Assembly (NCBI GenBank): GCA_020637895.1
Contig: JACKJP010000007.1
Coordinates: 62,001-126,000, forward strand
Direction: 5' to 3'
DNA length: 64,000 nucleotides
From: Rhodobiaceae bacterium
Lineage (GTDB): Bacteria > Pseudomonadota > Alphaproteobacteria > Rhizobiales > Tepidamorphaceae
A program made the position numbers and the translations under genes. Shown here one piece after another: positions 1 through 8,477 of this stretch (positions are counted from its first letter, which is position 1; the number at the start of each line of letters is the position of its first letter). The notes under the pieces are model-generated. The model was not told the origin of the DNA and made no database searches. It saw only the letters and a program-made list of their open reading frames with translations.

Positions 1-162
1 CGATGTCATCGGCTCGACGCCTTCCACATCCACAGCTTCAAGCTGCTCAACGAAGCCGAGAATGGCGTTGAGTTCGCCCTGCATGCGTTCGGCATCGGCA
101 TCGCTGATTGCGATGCGCGCCAGATGCGCGATGCGCTGTACGGTGGCCTTGTCGACCGACAT
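1..162 (-). CDS. gatC: Asp-tRNA(Asn)/Glu-tRNA(Gln) amidotransferase subunit C, 5' part
   Basis: The reading frame starts at an ATG read leftwards from 162 and runs off the left edge, giving the first 54 residues. The pattern VQRIAHLARIAI, then ELNAILGFVEQL and VEGVEPM, is that of GatC, normally about 95 residues, so roughly 40 residues are missing. GatC is the small subunit that holds GatA and GatB together in the complex that turns mischarged Glu-tRNAGln or Asp-tRNAAsn into the amide forms. gatA would be expected just beyond the edge on the same strand. The 120 bases between this start and the hydrolase gene on its right hold nothing I recognise. Confidence 0.85.
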   Translation of the reverse strand, partial: MSVDKATVQRIAHLARIAISDADAERMQGELNAILGFVEQLEAVDVEGVEPMTS

Positions 163-282
163 CGGCACGATCTCCCGTCAATGGGTTCAGAAAACACGCG
201 CAGCGGCGCGGCGAACCATGAATGGTCCGCGTGCTTGATAACGCTGCGCGCGAGCGCGTGCAACGGAGGAAGCGGAGAGTTT

Positions 283-996
283 TCAGCCTTCGAACCGGAC
301 CGCTTCACCGATTTTCGGGACCACGACTTCGGTTTGCGACCCGTGCATCTCCCTGACGAATGAATCCGCCGTCTGATCGATGATCGGAAAAGTGCCGTAG
401 TGGCATGGAATGACAGTGTCGAAATTGAAGTAGCGCATGCAGGCGAACGCTGCCTGGCGAGCGCCCATGGTGAAACGGTCGCCAATGGGAATAAAGCCGA
501 CTGTTGGCGCATAAAGTTCGTCTATCAGGGCCATATCGGAAAACAGGGCCGTATCGCCTGCATGATAAACGGTCGGATCGCCGGGCGTCTTGGGCATGAT
601 CACGATTCCGCCGGCTGTGCCCATGTATCGCAGCTTGCCATCGACCGCGAAAGAAGACGAATGCCATGCCGGGACGAGCGCAGCGGTGAAGTCGCCGAGA
701 TCCTGTTCACCGCCTTGATTGCCGGGTGAGAAATTTTCCACGCCCTCCTCGCCACTCAGGTACATGCAGATCTCAAAATTCGCGACCAGCAGCGCGCCGG
801 TCGTTTTGCAGATTTCCGCACTGTCGCCGATGTGGTCGTGATGGCCATGGGTAAGGATGACATGCGTTGCGCCCCTTGAGGCTTCTTCAACCGTTCCCGT
901 CCATGTCGGGTTTTCCGAAAGAAACGGGTCCAGCATGATGACCGAACTGCCGGTCTCGATGCGGAAGGCCGAATGGCCAAACCAGGTGATCTTCAT
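283..996 (-). CDS. Metal-dependent hydrolase, UPF0173 (metallo-beta-lactamase fold)
   Basis: A 237-residue cytosolic protein of the UPF0173 branch of the metallo-beta-lactamase superfamily. It opens with MKITWFGHSAFRIE, and the metal-binding motif HGHHDH lies at residues 50-55. More histidines follow in VYHAGDTALF and near the C-terminus (IPCHYGTFP), as expected for a dinuclear metal site. The physiological substrate of UPF0173 is not known. The start at 996 is chosen because GGAGAG sits 6 bases upstream and homologues begin here; the frame stays open further upstream but without family similarity. It reads in the same direction as gatC and is divergent from ruvX. Confidence 0.9.
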   Translation of the reverse strand: MKITWFGHSAFRIETGSSVIMLDPFLSENPTWTGTVEEASRGATHVILTHGHHDHIGDSAEICKTTGALLVANFEICMYLSGEEGVENFSPGNQGGEQDLGDFTAALVPAWHSSSFAVDGKLRYMGTAGGIVIMPKTPGDPTVYHAGDTALFSDMALIDELYAPTVGFIPIGDRFTMGARQAAFACMRYFNFDTVIPCHYGTFPIIDQTADSFVREMHGSQTEVVVPKIGEAVRFEG

Positions 997-1156
997 TTTG
1001 CGCTCTCCATGCCGATTACGTTTCCCTGCAATGCCGCTCCCCGATTGCGTGCACCGCATCCAGCCAAGACGATGGCCGGTACGGCGTCATCATGCTAGGT
1101 CCACTGCACGATTCAACCCCGGACCTCTTAGTCAGGCGCAAGGAAAAGGCGGCAAG

Positions 1157-1639
1157 ATGACCGGCGACAGCCATGCCATCGAGGTATTTGCCGGACATAT
1201 CCCTGCCGCCGGAGCATTGATGGGCCTCGATCCGGGCACAAAGACGATCGGCGTCGCGCTGTCCGACCGGAGCCGGCTCATCGCCACGCCCTTTCACGTC
1301 ATCATGCGCGGCAAGTTCGCCGCCGATGCGGCAAACCTTCTCAAATTTGCGAACGAAAATGCTGTTGCGGGCATAATCGTCGGCCTGCCGCGCAACATGG
1401 ACGGCACCGAAGGGCCGCGGGCGCAATCGGTACGCGCCTTCGTACGCAATCTTGAAAAGCTTACCGAACTGCCGATCGGCTTCTGGGACGAACGGCTGTC
1501 TACCCATGCCGCCGAACGGGCGATGATCGAAGCAGACATGTCGCGCGCGAAACGCAAGGCGCGCATCGATGCCGCCGCAGCTGCCTATATCCTTCAGGGC
1601 GCACTCGACTTTCTTGCGCGGAGGCGTCTGACGCCATGA
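1157..1639 (+). CDS. ruvX: Holliday junction resolvase-like / pre-16S rRNA nuclease (YqgF family)
   Basis: A 160-residue YqgF protein. Members trim the 5' end of 16S rRNA in E. coli and have an RNase H-like fold related to RuvC. The hallmark GLDPGTKTIGVALSD is near residue 23, the GLPRNMDGTEGP block follows, and the acidic FWDERLSTHAAE motif comes before the C-terminal DAAAAAYILQ helix. The ATG at 1157 follows AGGAAAAGG. It lies opposite the UPF0173 gene and ends in a 4-base overlap (ATGA) with the AEC carrier gene, so the two are probably translated together. The roughly 20 residues before the GLDPG motif are longer than in most members. Confidence 0.9.
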   Translation: MTGDSHAIEVFAGHIPAAGALMGLDPGTKTIGVALSDRSRLIATPFHVIMRGKFAADAANLLKFANENAVAGIIVGLPRNMDGTEGPRAQSVRAFVRNLEKLTELPIGFWDERLSTHAAERAMIEADMSRAKRKARIDAAAAAYILQGALDFLARRRLTP

Positions 1640-2574
1640 TCGACGCATTCGCCGGGCTGATGCCCGTTGTTCTGGTCATTCTGCTCGGCGCATTCATCAG
1701 GCGCCTGAACCTGCTGGACGAGGCTGGATGGCGCGGTGTCGACCAGCTCGGGTACTACGTGCTGTTTCCGGCCATCATCATAAAGTCGCTGGCGATCACC
1801 GATTTCGGAACGTTGCCGGCGGGTGCTCTGGCGCTCGTCCTGTTCTGCGCCGTAACGGCGATGAGCGCGCTCGTCGTTCTTATGTATCCGCTGTTGACGG
1901 GACCGCTGAACATTTCGGGTCCTTCGTTCACATCGATCTATCAGGGAGCGACACGCTGGACGGGCTTTGTCGCACTTGCCCTCGCGTCGAGCTTTTACGG
2001 GCCGGAAGGTGTCGCACTGATTGCGGTGGCGTTCGCGGTCCTCATACCGGTCGTCAATATGGCGTCGGTATACGTTCTCTCCCGCTATGCCGGCGGCACA
2101 AAACCGACGGCCCGCGCGCTGCTCACCGAAGTGCTGAAAAACCCGTTCATCGGTTCCTGCGTCGCCGGAGGCCTGTTCAATCTTCTGCTGACCAGCACGG
2201 GCTTCGAACTTCCCGGCGTGCTCGCCGCCGCGCTTGCAATGGTTGGTCAGGCAGCGCTCGCCCTTGCACTGATCTCCGTCGGTGCCGGACTGCGCCTGAG
2301 TGATTTGCGGCGTCCGAGTGTCGCCCTGCTTCTTGCGACGTTCCTCCGCCTGCTCGTCATGCCCCTGTTCGGCGCGATCTTTGCCACTTTCATTCCGCTG
2401 GAGGGGCACGCGATGGGCGTTGCGATCATCGCGCTTTCGGTTCCTTCCGCAACCGTCGGCTATGTGCTGGCGCGGCGGATGGGCGGAGACGCCCCGCTGC
2501 TGGCAGCCATCCTCACGCTACAGACATTGCTGGCGCCGCTGACCCTGCCGTTGGCGATGTGGCTTTACGTCTGA
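1636..2574 (+). CDS. AEC (auxin efflux carrier) family transporter
   Basis: A 312-residue integral membrane protein with about ten hydrophobic segments spread over its length and a broken, polar stretch in the middle (residues about 140-165), the layout of the AEC / BASS-like permeases. Bacterial AEC members are thought to export malonate, malate or other organic acids; nothing here fixes the substrate. Its ATG overlaps the ruvX stop codon by 4 bases. It ends 3 bases before the convergent AidB-like gene, leaving no room for a conventional terminator between them. Confidence 0.85.
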   Translation: MIDAFAGLMPVVLVILLGAFIRRLNLLDEAGWRGVDQLGYYVLFPAIIIKSLAITDFGTLPAGALALVLFCAVTAMSALVVLMYPLLTGPLNISGPSFTSIYQGATRWTGFVALALASSFYGPEGVALIAVAFAVLIPVVNMASVYVLSRYAGGTKPTARALLTEVLKNPFIGSCVAGGLFNLLLTSTGFELPGVLAAALAMVGQAALALALISVGAGLRLSDLRRPSVALLLATFLRLLVMPLFGAIFATFIPLEGHAMGVAIIALSVPSATVGYVLARRMGGDAPLLAAILTLQTLLAPLTLPLAMWLYV

Positions 2575-2577
2575 ACA

Positions 2578-4209
2578 TCAGACCGGCGGCATGACCGCAT
2601 CGATCAATGCTTCTGCATGCCCTTCGGCGGCGGCACCGTAGCTTGCTGCATATTTTCCACCAAGGCGTGACTGCGCGAATGCCTCGGCAAATGGATCATC
2701 CGCTTCGACCATTGCAGCGAATGCCGCAAGCAGCGCCAATCTTTCGGCCGCAAGGCGCGCCTGCCCTTCGCCTGCCTTCAACGCGGCCGCGATATCCGCA
2801 GCGGCCTGCCGCGCAGCCGCATGCCCATTGGTTGCTGTCACCAGTCCGCCTATAACGGCTTCCACGGCTTCCGGCTCTCGGAACGCCGCGCGCAGGAGAT
2901 CCAGCGCCATGACATTGCCGGGACCTTCCCAGATGCCATTGAGGGGCGCTTCCCGATAGATGAGCGCGAGTGGAAAATCCTCAATGTAGCCGTTGCCACC
3001 CAGGCATTCCATCGCCTCCACGGCAATGCGGGGGGCGAGCTTGCATACCCAGTATTTTATGGCCGGAGTCAGAATGCGGCGGTAGGCCGCTTCAGCCTCG
3101 TTGGCGGCGGCGCGGTCGAAGGACGCGGCGAGGCGCGTGGCCGCCGCGGTCGCAGCCATCACATCGAGCGCCATGTCCCCCAGCACCGATTGCATCAATG
3201 GCTGGTCGACGAGCGCCTTCTGGAAAACATGGCGGTACCGGGCGTGGTAGATGGCCTGCGCGAGAGCCTGATACGCAATTCCGGCGGCGCTTGTCGCGCA
3301 ATCGAGCCTCGTCTGGGTCACCATCTTTATGATCGTCTGTACACCGCGCCCTTCCTCACCGAGACGAAATGCACGTGCGCTGTTGAACACGACCTCGGAC
3401 GATGCGTTGGATCGGTTGCCGAGCTTGTCCTTCAGGCGCTGAAATTCCAGTCCGTTGCGGCGGCCGTCCTCGTCGAAGCGTGGAAGGATGAAGCATGTCA
3501 GCCGGCCCTGTGCCTGGGCGAGGACGAGAAATGCGTCGCACATCGGCGCCGACATGAACCATTTCTGACCGTCGATGACATAGGCATCGCCAGCCTTGCG
3601 AGCGGACGTGTCATTGGCGCGGACATCGGTGCCGCCCTGATTTTCAGTCATCCCCATTCCCAGCGAAACGCCGGTCTTGGTGGCCGCGGGGGCAAGACGC
3701 GCGTCGTATTCACGGCTGAAAATACGCGACAGCCAGCGTTCCGCGGCCGGAGTTCCGGCAGCCTCGTCGGCAAGCGCGGGGATCGCGGCATGCGTCATTG
3801 TCAGCGGGCAGACATGACCGGCCTCGACCTGCGACAGCATGTTGATTCTCGCCGACCGGACGACCTGCGCGCCGTCACCCGCCGGACCGCCGCCGGGCGC
3901 ATATCCGGAACAATGAACGCCGTGTGCGAAACCATGTGCCATGAAACCGTGATAGGCCGGGTGAAACATCACCTCATCACGTCTGTTGCCGCGTTGATCG
4001 ACGCCGATCAGCCTTGGCGGATTGGCGTTTGCAAGCCGCCCGCTGGCAATCGTTGCAGCGCTGCCGGCCCATTCGCCATAGGCTTTCAACGCTGCGCCAC
4101 CGGCCGCGCCGCCGAACGCGGCAACGGCTCGGGTCAAGGACGGGTTGGCCGTATACAGATTGATATTTTCAAAGGGTGGCGGCTGGTTAGTCGTGTCATA
4201 GGTGGCCAT
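2578..4209 (-). CDS. aidB: AidB-like acyl-CoA dehydrogenase
   Basis: A 543-residue flavoprotein, matching the AidB branch of acyl-CoA dehydrogenases in length and motifs. Visible blocks shared with E. coli AidB are FENINLYTANPSL, GRLANANPPRL, GMGMTENQGGTDV, RLKDKLGNRSNASSEV, EAMECLGGNGYIED and GIWEGPGNVMALD. E. coli AidB is an FAD protein of the adaptive response to alkylation that binds DNA and has weak isovaleryl-CoA dehydrogenase activity. The start at 4209 has GGGAGG upstream and fits the family N-terminus; the open frame continues to 4263 without similarity. It is divergent from pyrB across about 100 bases. I see no Ada operator-like repeat there. Confidence 0.9.
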   Translation of the reverse strand: MATYDTTNQPPPFENINLYTANPSLTRAVAAFGGAAGGAALKAYGEWAGSAATIASGRLANANPPRLIGVDQRGNRRDEVMFHPAYHGFMAHGFAHGVHCSGYAPGGGPAGDGAQVVRSARINMLSQVEAGHVCPLTMTHAAIPALADEAAGTPAAERWLSRIFSREYDARLAPAATKTGVSLGMGMTENQGGTDVRANDTSARKAGDAYVIDGQKWFMSAPMCDAFLVLAQAQGRLTCFILPRFDEDGRRNGLEFQRLKDKLGNRSNASSEVVFNSARAFRLGEEGRGVQTIIKMVTQTRLDCATSAAGIAYQALAQAIYHARYRHVFQKALVDQPLMQSVLGDMALDVMAATAAATRLAASFDRAAANEAEAAYRRILTPAIKYWVCKLAPRIAVEAMECLGGNGYIEDFPLALIYREAPLNGIWEGPGNVMALDLLRAAFREPEAVEAVIGGLVTATNGHAAARQAAADIAAALKAGEGQARLAAERLALLAAFAAMVEADDPFAEAFAQSRLGGKYAASYGAAAEGHAEALIDAVMPPV

Positions 4210-4307
4210 TCGAAATCCTCCCTTGGATGCGATATTAACAACGCTATCCAGTCTCCGCCTCAACAGCCTTGCGGATACCCTGCAATGGGCCTATAGCACC
4301 CACTTTA

Positions 4308-5264
4308 ATGGACCACGCCCTGAAAAGCGCCAGGCGCACCTTTCGGCACCGGCACCTGCTGGGTATCGAACAGCTTTCTCCCACCGACATCGAGACGCTT
4401 CTGGACGCCGCGGACGCCGCGGTCGAATTTTCGCGCAGGCCCGACAAGAAGCAGGACATCCTGCACGGGCGCACGCTGGTGAACCTGTTCTTCGAGGCGT
4501 CGACGCGGACACAATCGTCCTTCGAGATTGCAGGCAAGAGGCTGGGCGCTGACGTCCTCAACATGTCCGTCGGCGTCTCTTCCGTGAAGAAGGGCGAAAC
4601 GCTCATTGATACGGCAATGACCCTGAACGCCATGCGCCCCGACCTGCTGGTCGTACGCCATCAGGCAGCAGGTGCGGCCGAACTTCTGTCGCAGAAGGTC
4701 AATTGCGCCGTGATCAATGCCGGCGACGGCGCCCATGAACACCCGACACAGGCTCTCCTCGACGCGTTGACCATTCGGCGCCACAAGGGAACGATCGCCG
4801 GTCTCACCGTCGCCATTTGTGGCGACATCCGCCACAGCCGGGTTGCCCGCTCCAATATCCTTCTGTTGAACGCGCTCGGCGCGCGGGTCCGCGTCATTGC
4901 GCCGTCGACCCTGTTGCCGCCCGCTGTGGAGCGACTGGGTGTGGAGCCCTACAGGAACATGGCCGAGGGGCTCAAGGACTGCGACATCGTCATGATGCTG
5001 CGCCTTCAGCGCGAACGCATGGATGGCTCATACGTGCCATCGGTGCGTGAATACTACCGCCTATTCGGCCTGGATGCGGCAAAGCTCGCGATTGCAAAGC
5101 CGGATGCGCTGGTCATGCATCCCGGCCCGATGAACCGGGGTGTCGAGATCGACAGCGATATCGCAGACAGTGCCCAGAGCGTAATTCGCGAACAGGTGGA
5201 AATGGGCGTCGCGGTCCGCATGGCCGTGCTGATGCTTCTGGCGGAGAACGCGGTCTATGACTGA
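4308..5264 (+). CDS. pyrB: Aspartate carbamoyltransferase catalytic subunit
   Basis: PyrB, 318 residues, makes N-carbamoyl-aspartate from carbamoyl phosphate and aspartate in pyrimidine synthesis. The carbamoyl-phosphate site FFEASTRTQSSFE, HPTQALLD, the GDIRHSRVARSN loop and the aspartate-site HPGPMNRGVEI are all intact. The ATG at 4308 gives the normal length, although no good ribosome-binding site precedes it. The frame is open back to a TTG at 4269. It overlaps the start of the pyrC-like gene by 8 bases. That arrangement and the degenerate partner suggest a PyrB-PyrC' holoenzyme of the type described in Pseudomonas, but this is inferred from context only. Confidence 0.93.
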   Translation: MDHALKSARRTFRHRHLLGIEQLSPTDIETLLDAADAAVEFSRRPDKKQDILHGRTLVNLFFEASTRTQSSFEIAGKRLGADVLNMSVGVSSVKKGETLIDTAMTLNAMRPDLLVVRHQAAGAAELLSQKVNCAVINAGDGAHEHPTQALLDALTIRRHKGTIAGLTVAICGDIRHSRVARSNILLLNALGARVRVIAPSTLLPPAVERLGVEPYRNMAEGLKDCDIVMMLRLQRERMDGSYVPSVREYYRLFGLDAAKLAIAKPDALVMHPGPMNRGVEIDSDIADSAQSVIREQVEMGVAVRMAVLMLLAENAVYD

Positions 5265-6561
5265 CGCCGGCAAGATGCTTCTGATCGATGGCGCCCACAT
5301 CGTCGACCCGTCACAGGCACTCGACGGAGCCGGGCGCATTCTCGTTGTCAATGGGAAGATCGCCGGCTGCGGCAAGATCGGCGACGGCGACCTGCCGGCC
5401 GATGTTGAGAGGCTGGACGCACGCGGCCTCATCGCGGCACCGGGACTCGTCGATATGCGCGTTTTCGTCGGCGAACCCGGATACGAACATCGCGAAACGC
5501 TGGCAAGCGCGAGCCACGCCGCCGCAGCCGGTGGCGTGACGAGTTTCGTTTGCATGCCCGACACCAACCCGGTGATCGACGACGTCGCGCTTGTGGATTT
5601 CATCCAGCGCGCCGCACGCGACACCGCGCAGGTCAACGTCTATCCGTCCGCTGCCCTGACCAAGGGGCTTGAAGGGCGCGAGATGACCGAGATCGGCCTT
5701 CTCAGCGAGGCCGGAGCTGTCGGTTTTACCGACGGACGCCATGCGGTGCGCAATCCCCGCATATTCCTTCGCGCCCTCACCTATGCCCGAGATTTCGACG
5801 CGCTTGTCATGCACCATCCCGAAGAGCCGGAACTGGTCGGCAGCGGGGTGATGCACCAGGGCGAAATGGCCACACGGCTAGGCCTCACTGGCATCCCGGT
5901 GACTGCGGAAACGATCATGATCGATCGCGACATGCGGCTCGTCGCGCAGTCGAAGGGGCGCTATCACGCAAGCCAGCTGTCGAGCGCCGAAGGTGCCGAG
6001 GCGCTCGCGCGTGGCAGGCGCGCAGGTCTCAATGTCACCGCCGGCGTGTCGATCAATCACCTGACGCTCAACGAGAACGACATCGGCGCCTACCGCACCT
6101 TCTTCAAGATGGCCCCCCCATTGCGGACCGAGGACGACAGGCAGGCGTTGATCGAAGCGCTGCGCACCGGTGTCATAGATGCGATCGTCTCCAGCCACGA
6201 TCCGCAGGACGTGGAGACGAAACGCCATCCCTTTGCCGAAGCGGCCGACGGCGCGGTCGGGCTGGAAACGCTGCTACCAGCAGCGCTGAGACTCTACCAT
6301 GCGGGCGATCTCAGCCTCGTTCAGCTAATCAGGGCGCTTTCCACCCGCCCGGCGGAAATTCTCGGCATCGGCGCGGGAACGCTGAAGAAGGGCGCGAACG
6401 CAGATATGGTTCTATTCGACCTGGATGCGCCGTGGGTCGTTCGCAAGGAAGACCTCCGCTCGCGTTCAAAGAACTCACCCTTCGACGAGGCGCGCCTTTC
6501 CGGAAGGGTTGTCCGCACGCTGGTTGCGGGGGAAACGGTCTACGCCTACGCTCCAGCCTGA
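5257..6561 (+). CDS. pyrC: Dihydroorotase-like protein, probably non-catalytic
   Basis: A 434-residue class I dihydroorotase homologue translated in overlap with pyrB. The amidohydrolase scaffold is clear (GLIAAPGLVDMRVFVGEPGYEHRE, split here by its altered motif, and FFKMAPPLRTEDDR), but the zinc site is damaged. The usual DxHxHxREPG reads D-M-R-V-F-V-G-E-P-G, so both first-motif histidines are gone. The later HH pair reads N-H in SINHLTLNEND, and the usual DHAPH reads SHDPQ. Loss of these ligands predicts no dihydroorotase activity. Such PyrC' proteins are known to act as structural partners of PyrB in pseudomonads, and similar altered motifs occur in rhizobial homologues as I recall. A separate active pyrC should exist elsewhere in the genome. 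Confidence 0.88.
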   Translation: MTDAGKMLLIDGAHIVDPSQALDGAGRILVVNGKIAGCGKIGDGDLPADVERLDARGLIAAPGLVDMRVFVGEPGYEHRETLASASHAAAAGGVTSFVCMPDTNPVIDDVALVDFIQRAARDTAQVNVYPSAALTKGLEGREMTEIGLLSEAGAVGFTDGRHAVRNPRIFLRALTYARDFDALVMHHPEEPELVGSGVMHQGEMATRLGLTGIPVTAETIMIDRDMRLVAQSKGRYHASQLSSAEGAEALARGRRAGLNVTAGVSINHLTLNENDIGAYRTFFKMAPPLRTEDDRQALIEALRTGVIDAIVSSHDPQDVETKRHPFAEAADGAVGLETLLPAALRLYHAGDLSLVQLIRALSTRPAEILGIGAGTLKKGANADMVLFDLDAPWVVRKEDLRSRSKNSPFDEARLSGRVVRTLVAGETVYAYAPA

Positions 6562-6593
6562 GCGACGGGGAAACGGCGCAAGGGGGACGCTTC

Positions 6594-7181
6594 ATGACGG
6601 CCGCGGTGCTGCTGGCAGCCATATTCGGTTATTTTCTGGGATCGATTCCGTTCGGCCTGCTGATCACGAGAGCTGCCGGTCTCGGCGATATCCGGTCCAT
6701 CGGATCGGGCAATATCGGGACGACCAACGTTTTGCGCACCGGGCGCAAGGAACTGGCGGCCGCGACGCTCCTGCTCGACATGGCCAAGGCAACGGCTGCG
6801 GTACTGATCGCCGGCCAATGGGGCGAATTGGCAGGACTCATCGCTGGCGCGGCAGCGTTCTTCGGTCATCTCTTCCCCCTCTGGCTGCGCTTCAAGGGTG
6901 GCAAGGGCGTGGCGACCTATCTTGGCGCACTTCTTGGTGCCGCGCCGCTCGCAGCGCTTGCTTTCGCGATCATCTGGATCGCTGTCGCGGCGCTCAGCCG
7001 GTATTCGTCGCTATCCGCGCTGACAGCCAGCCTTCTGGCGCCAGCCGCTGTCTATGTGAGCGGTGCAGGCCTCGCCGCCACGATTGTTTTCGCTTTACTG
7101 ACGGTCGCGCTCTGGATCGCCCATCGGCAGAACATCGCGCGCCTTTCTGCAGGCACTGAAAGCCGGATCGGCGCCAAATAG
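6594..7181 (+). CDS. plsY: Acyl-phosphate:glycerol-3-phosphate acyltransferase
   Basis: PlsY, 195 residues, an inner-membrane enzyme that moves the acyl group from acyl-phosphate to glycerol-3-phosphate in the first step of phospholipid synthesis. Diagnostic motifs are GYFLGSIPFG at the N-terminus, SIGSGNIGTTNVLRTG (phosphate loop), FGHLFPLWLRFKGGKGVAT, and the closing HRQNIARL. About five membrane helices are visible. The start at 6594 has AGGGGG 8 bases upstream. It begins 32 bases after the pyrC-like gene and ends 2 bases before dprA, so it belongs to the same plus-strand series. Confidence 0.93.
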   Translation: MTAAVLLAAIFGYFLGSIPFGLLITRAAGLGDIRSIGSGNIGTTNVLRTGRKELAAATLLLDMAKATAAVLIAGQWGELAGLIAGAAAFFGHLFPLWLRFKGGKGVATYLGALLGAAPLAALAFAIIWIAVAALSRYSSLSALTASLLAPAAVYVSGAGLAATIVFALLTVALWIAHRQNIARLSAGTESRIGAK

Positions 7182-7183
7182 CG

Positions 7184-8305
7184 ATGGATGACGCCTATCC
7201 CGCCGGGCCCATCGAAAGAAGTGAAAGATGCGACAGGATTCGTCTCTACCGATCAGAGAATGTCGGGCCGACGACCTTTGCGCAGCTGCTTGCGCGCTTT
7301 GGCTCCGCCGGAACGGCGCTGGACGCGCTGCCTGAACTGTCGCGGCGCGGTGGCCTCTCCCGCTCTATCCGCATTTGCACCGAACAGGCCGCGGAGCGCG
7401 AGCTTGCCGATGCTGAAAGCCTGGGTCTGGCGCTCGTCGTATCCGGCGAGGATAGATATCCGCCACTGCTTCGACATGCCGACGGCGCGCCACCGTTTCT
7501 TTATGTTGCCGGCAATCTCGCCGCGCTGGGCAAAAACATCGTCGCAATTGTAGGCGCCCGCAATGCATCCGCTGCCGGTCGCAGGATCGCCTCCGATATC
7601 GCCTCGGGGCTCGGCGCGGCGGGCCTCGTCGTCGCCTCCGGCCTGGCGCGCGGCATCGATACCGCCGCGCATCAGGCAAGCCTTGCAACCGGCACCGTCG
7701 CAGTACTCGCCGGTGGCCTTGCCCGCATCTACCCGCCGGAAAATGAGGACCTTGCCGACCGCATCAAGGAAAGCGGCGCGCTCGTATCTGAGATGCCGCC
7801 GTCCTATGAGGCACGGGCGCGCGATTTTCCGCGCCGCAACCGGATTGTCTCGGCACTCGGGCTGGGCGTTGTGGTTATCGAGGCCGCGGCACGGTCCGGA
7901 TCGCTGATCACGGCAAGGCTCGCCGGCGAACAGGGCCGCGATCTGTTTGCCGTCCCCGGCTCGCCGCTCGATCCGCGTAGCGAAGGGACCAACCGCCTGA
8001 TCCGCGAGGGCGCGACGCTCGTCCGGCACGCCGGCGACATACTTGAAGCACTTGAGGGCGTGAACCGCCATCCGGTGACGCCGCCAACACCAATCGTGAG
8101 CGAACCGACGGATTATGATCTGGAATCGGGAGATGGCGTTCGCGAGGCGGTAGCCGTTGCGCTGTCCTTCACCCCAGTATCGATCGATGAGGTTGCGCGG
8201 CAGACGGATCTTCCGGTTTCAGTCGTGCAACTGGCCCTGACGGAGCTTGAACTGGCTGGCCGCGCATCGCGCCTCAGCGGCGGTATGGCGAGCCTGAAGG
8301 CCTGA
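7184..8305 (+). CDS. dprA: DNA-processing protein DprA/Smf
   Basis: DprA, 373 residues, loads RecA on incoming single-stranded DNA during transformation and is widely conserved even outside known competent species. It has an N-terminal helical region (VGPTTFAQLLARFGSA), the Rossmann-like core IVAIVGARNASAAGRR with SGLARGIDTAAHQASL, the FPRRNRIVSALGLGVVVIEA block and AVPGSPLDPRSEGTNRLI. A C-terminal winged-helix-like segment (residues about 315-370) completes the rhizobial form. The ATG lies 2 bases after the plsY stop and has no obvious ribosome-binding site, which suggests translational coupling. topA follows after 172 bases. Confidence 0.92.
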   Translation: MDDAYPAGPIERSERCDRIRLYRSENVGPTTFAQLLARFGSAGTALDALPELSRRGGLSRSIRICTEQAAERELADAESLGLALVVSGEDRYPPLLRHADGAPPFLYVAGNLAALGKNIVAIVGARNASAAGRRIASDIASGLGAAGLVVASGLARGIDTAAHQASLATGTVAVLAGGLARIYPPENEDLADRIKESGALVSEMPPSYEARARDFPRRNRIVSALGLGVVVIEAAARSGSLITARLAGEQGRDLFAVPGSPLDPRSEGTNRLIREGATLVRHAGDILEALEGVNRHPVTPPTPIVSEPTDYDLESGDGVREAVAVALSFTPVSIDEVARQTDLPVSVVQLALTELELAGRASRLSGGMASLKA

Positions 8306-8377
8306 TCTGCGATTGCGGAAGTCGGCGAACGCGCCTACATGGCAGCATACGATGAGGCGTCAACAAACGGGTCCTGT

Positions 8378-8406
8378 TTGACTTGGCGACGGCTTTTCAC
8401 CATTTT
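8378..8406 (+). promoter_or_regulatory. Possible sigma-70-type promoter for topA
   Basis: In the 172-base gap between dprA and topA, TTGACT at 8378-8383 is followed after 17 bases by CATTTT at 8401-8406. The -35 element is good and the -10 element poor. topA starts 71 bases downstream. This is a motif reading only. Confidence 0.3.
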
Positions 8407-8477
8407 CACGTCCGCCTCCGACGCGGTGCTTCGCCTCGGACCTGCTGTTCAGTTCACTACGGGTATCGCGCTTCTTC

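Noticed and set aside
1594..2409. 271-codon minus-strand open frame opposite the AEC carrier gene
   Set aside because: It is extremely rich in arginine, glutamine and glutamate with no hydrophobic core, as expected for the antisense of a membrane protein gene.
2821..4296. 491-codon plus-strand open frame
   Set aside because: It is antisense to the AidB-like gene, has arginine- and proline-rich composition and no family motifs; a shadow frame of GC-rich DNA.
7184..8305. dprA as evidence of a complete competence system in this window
   Set aside because: No com or pilus genes are present, and dprA is retained in many bacteria not known to be transformable.
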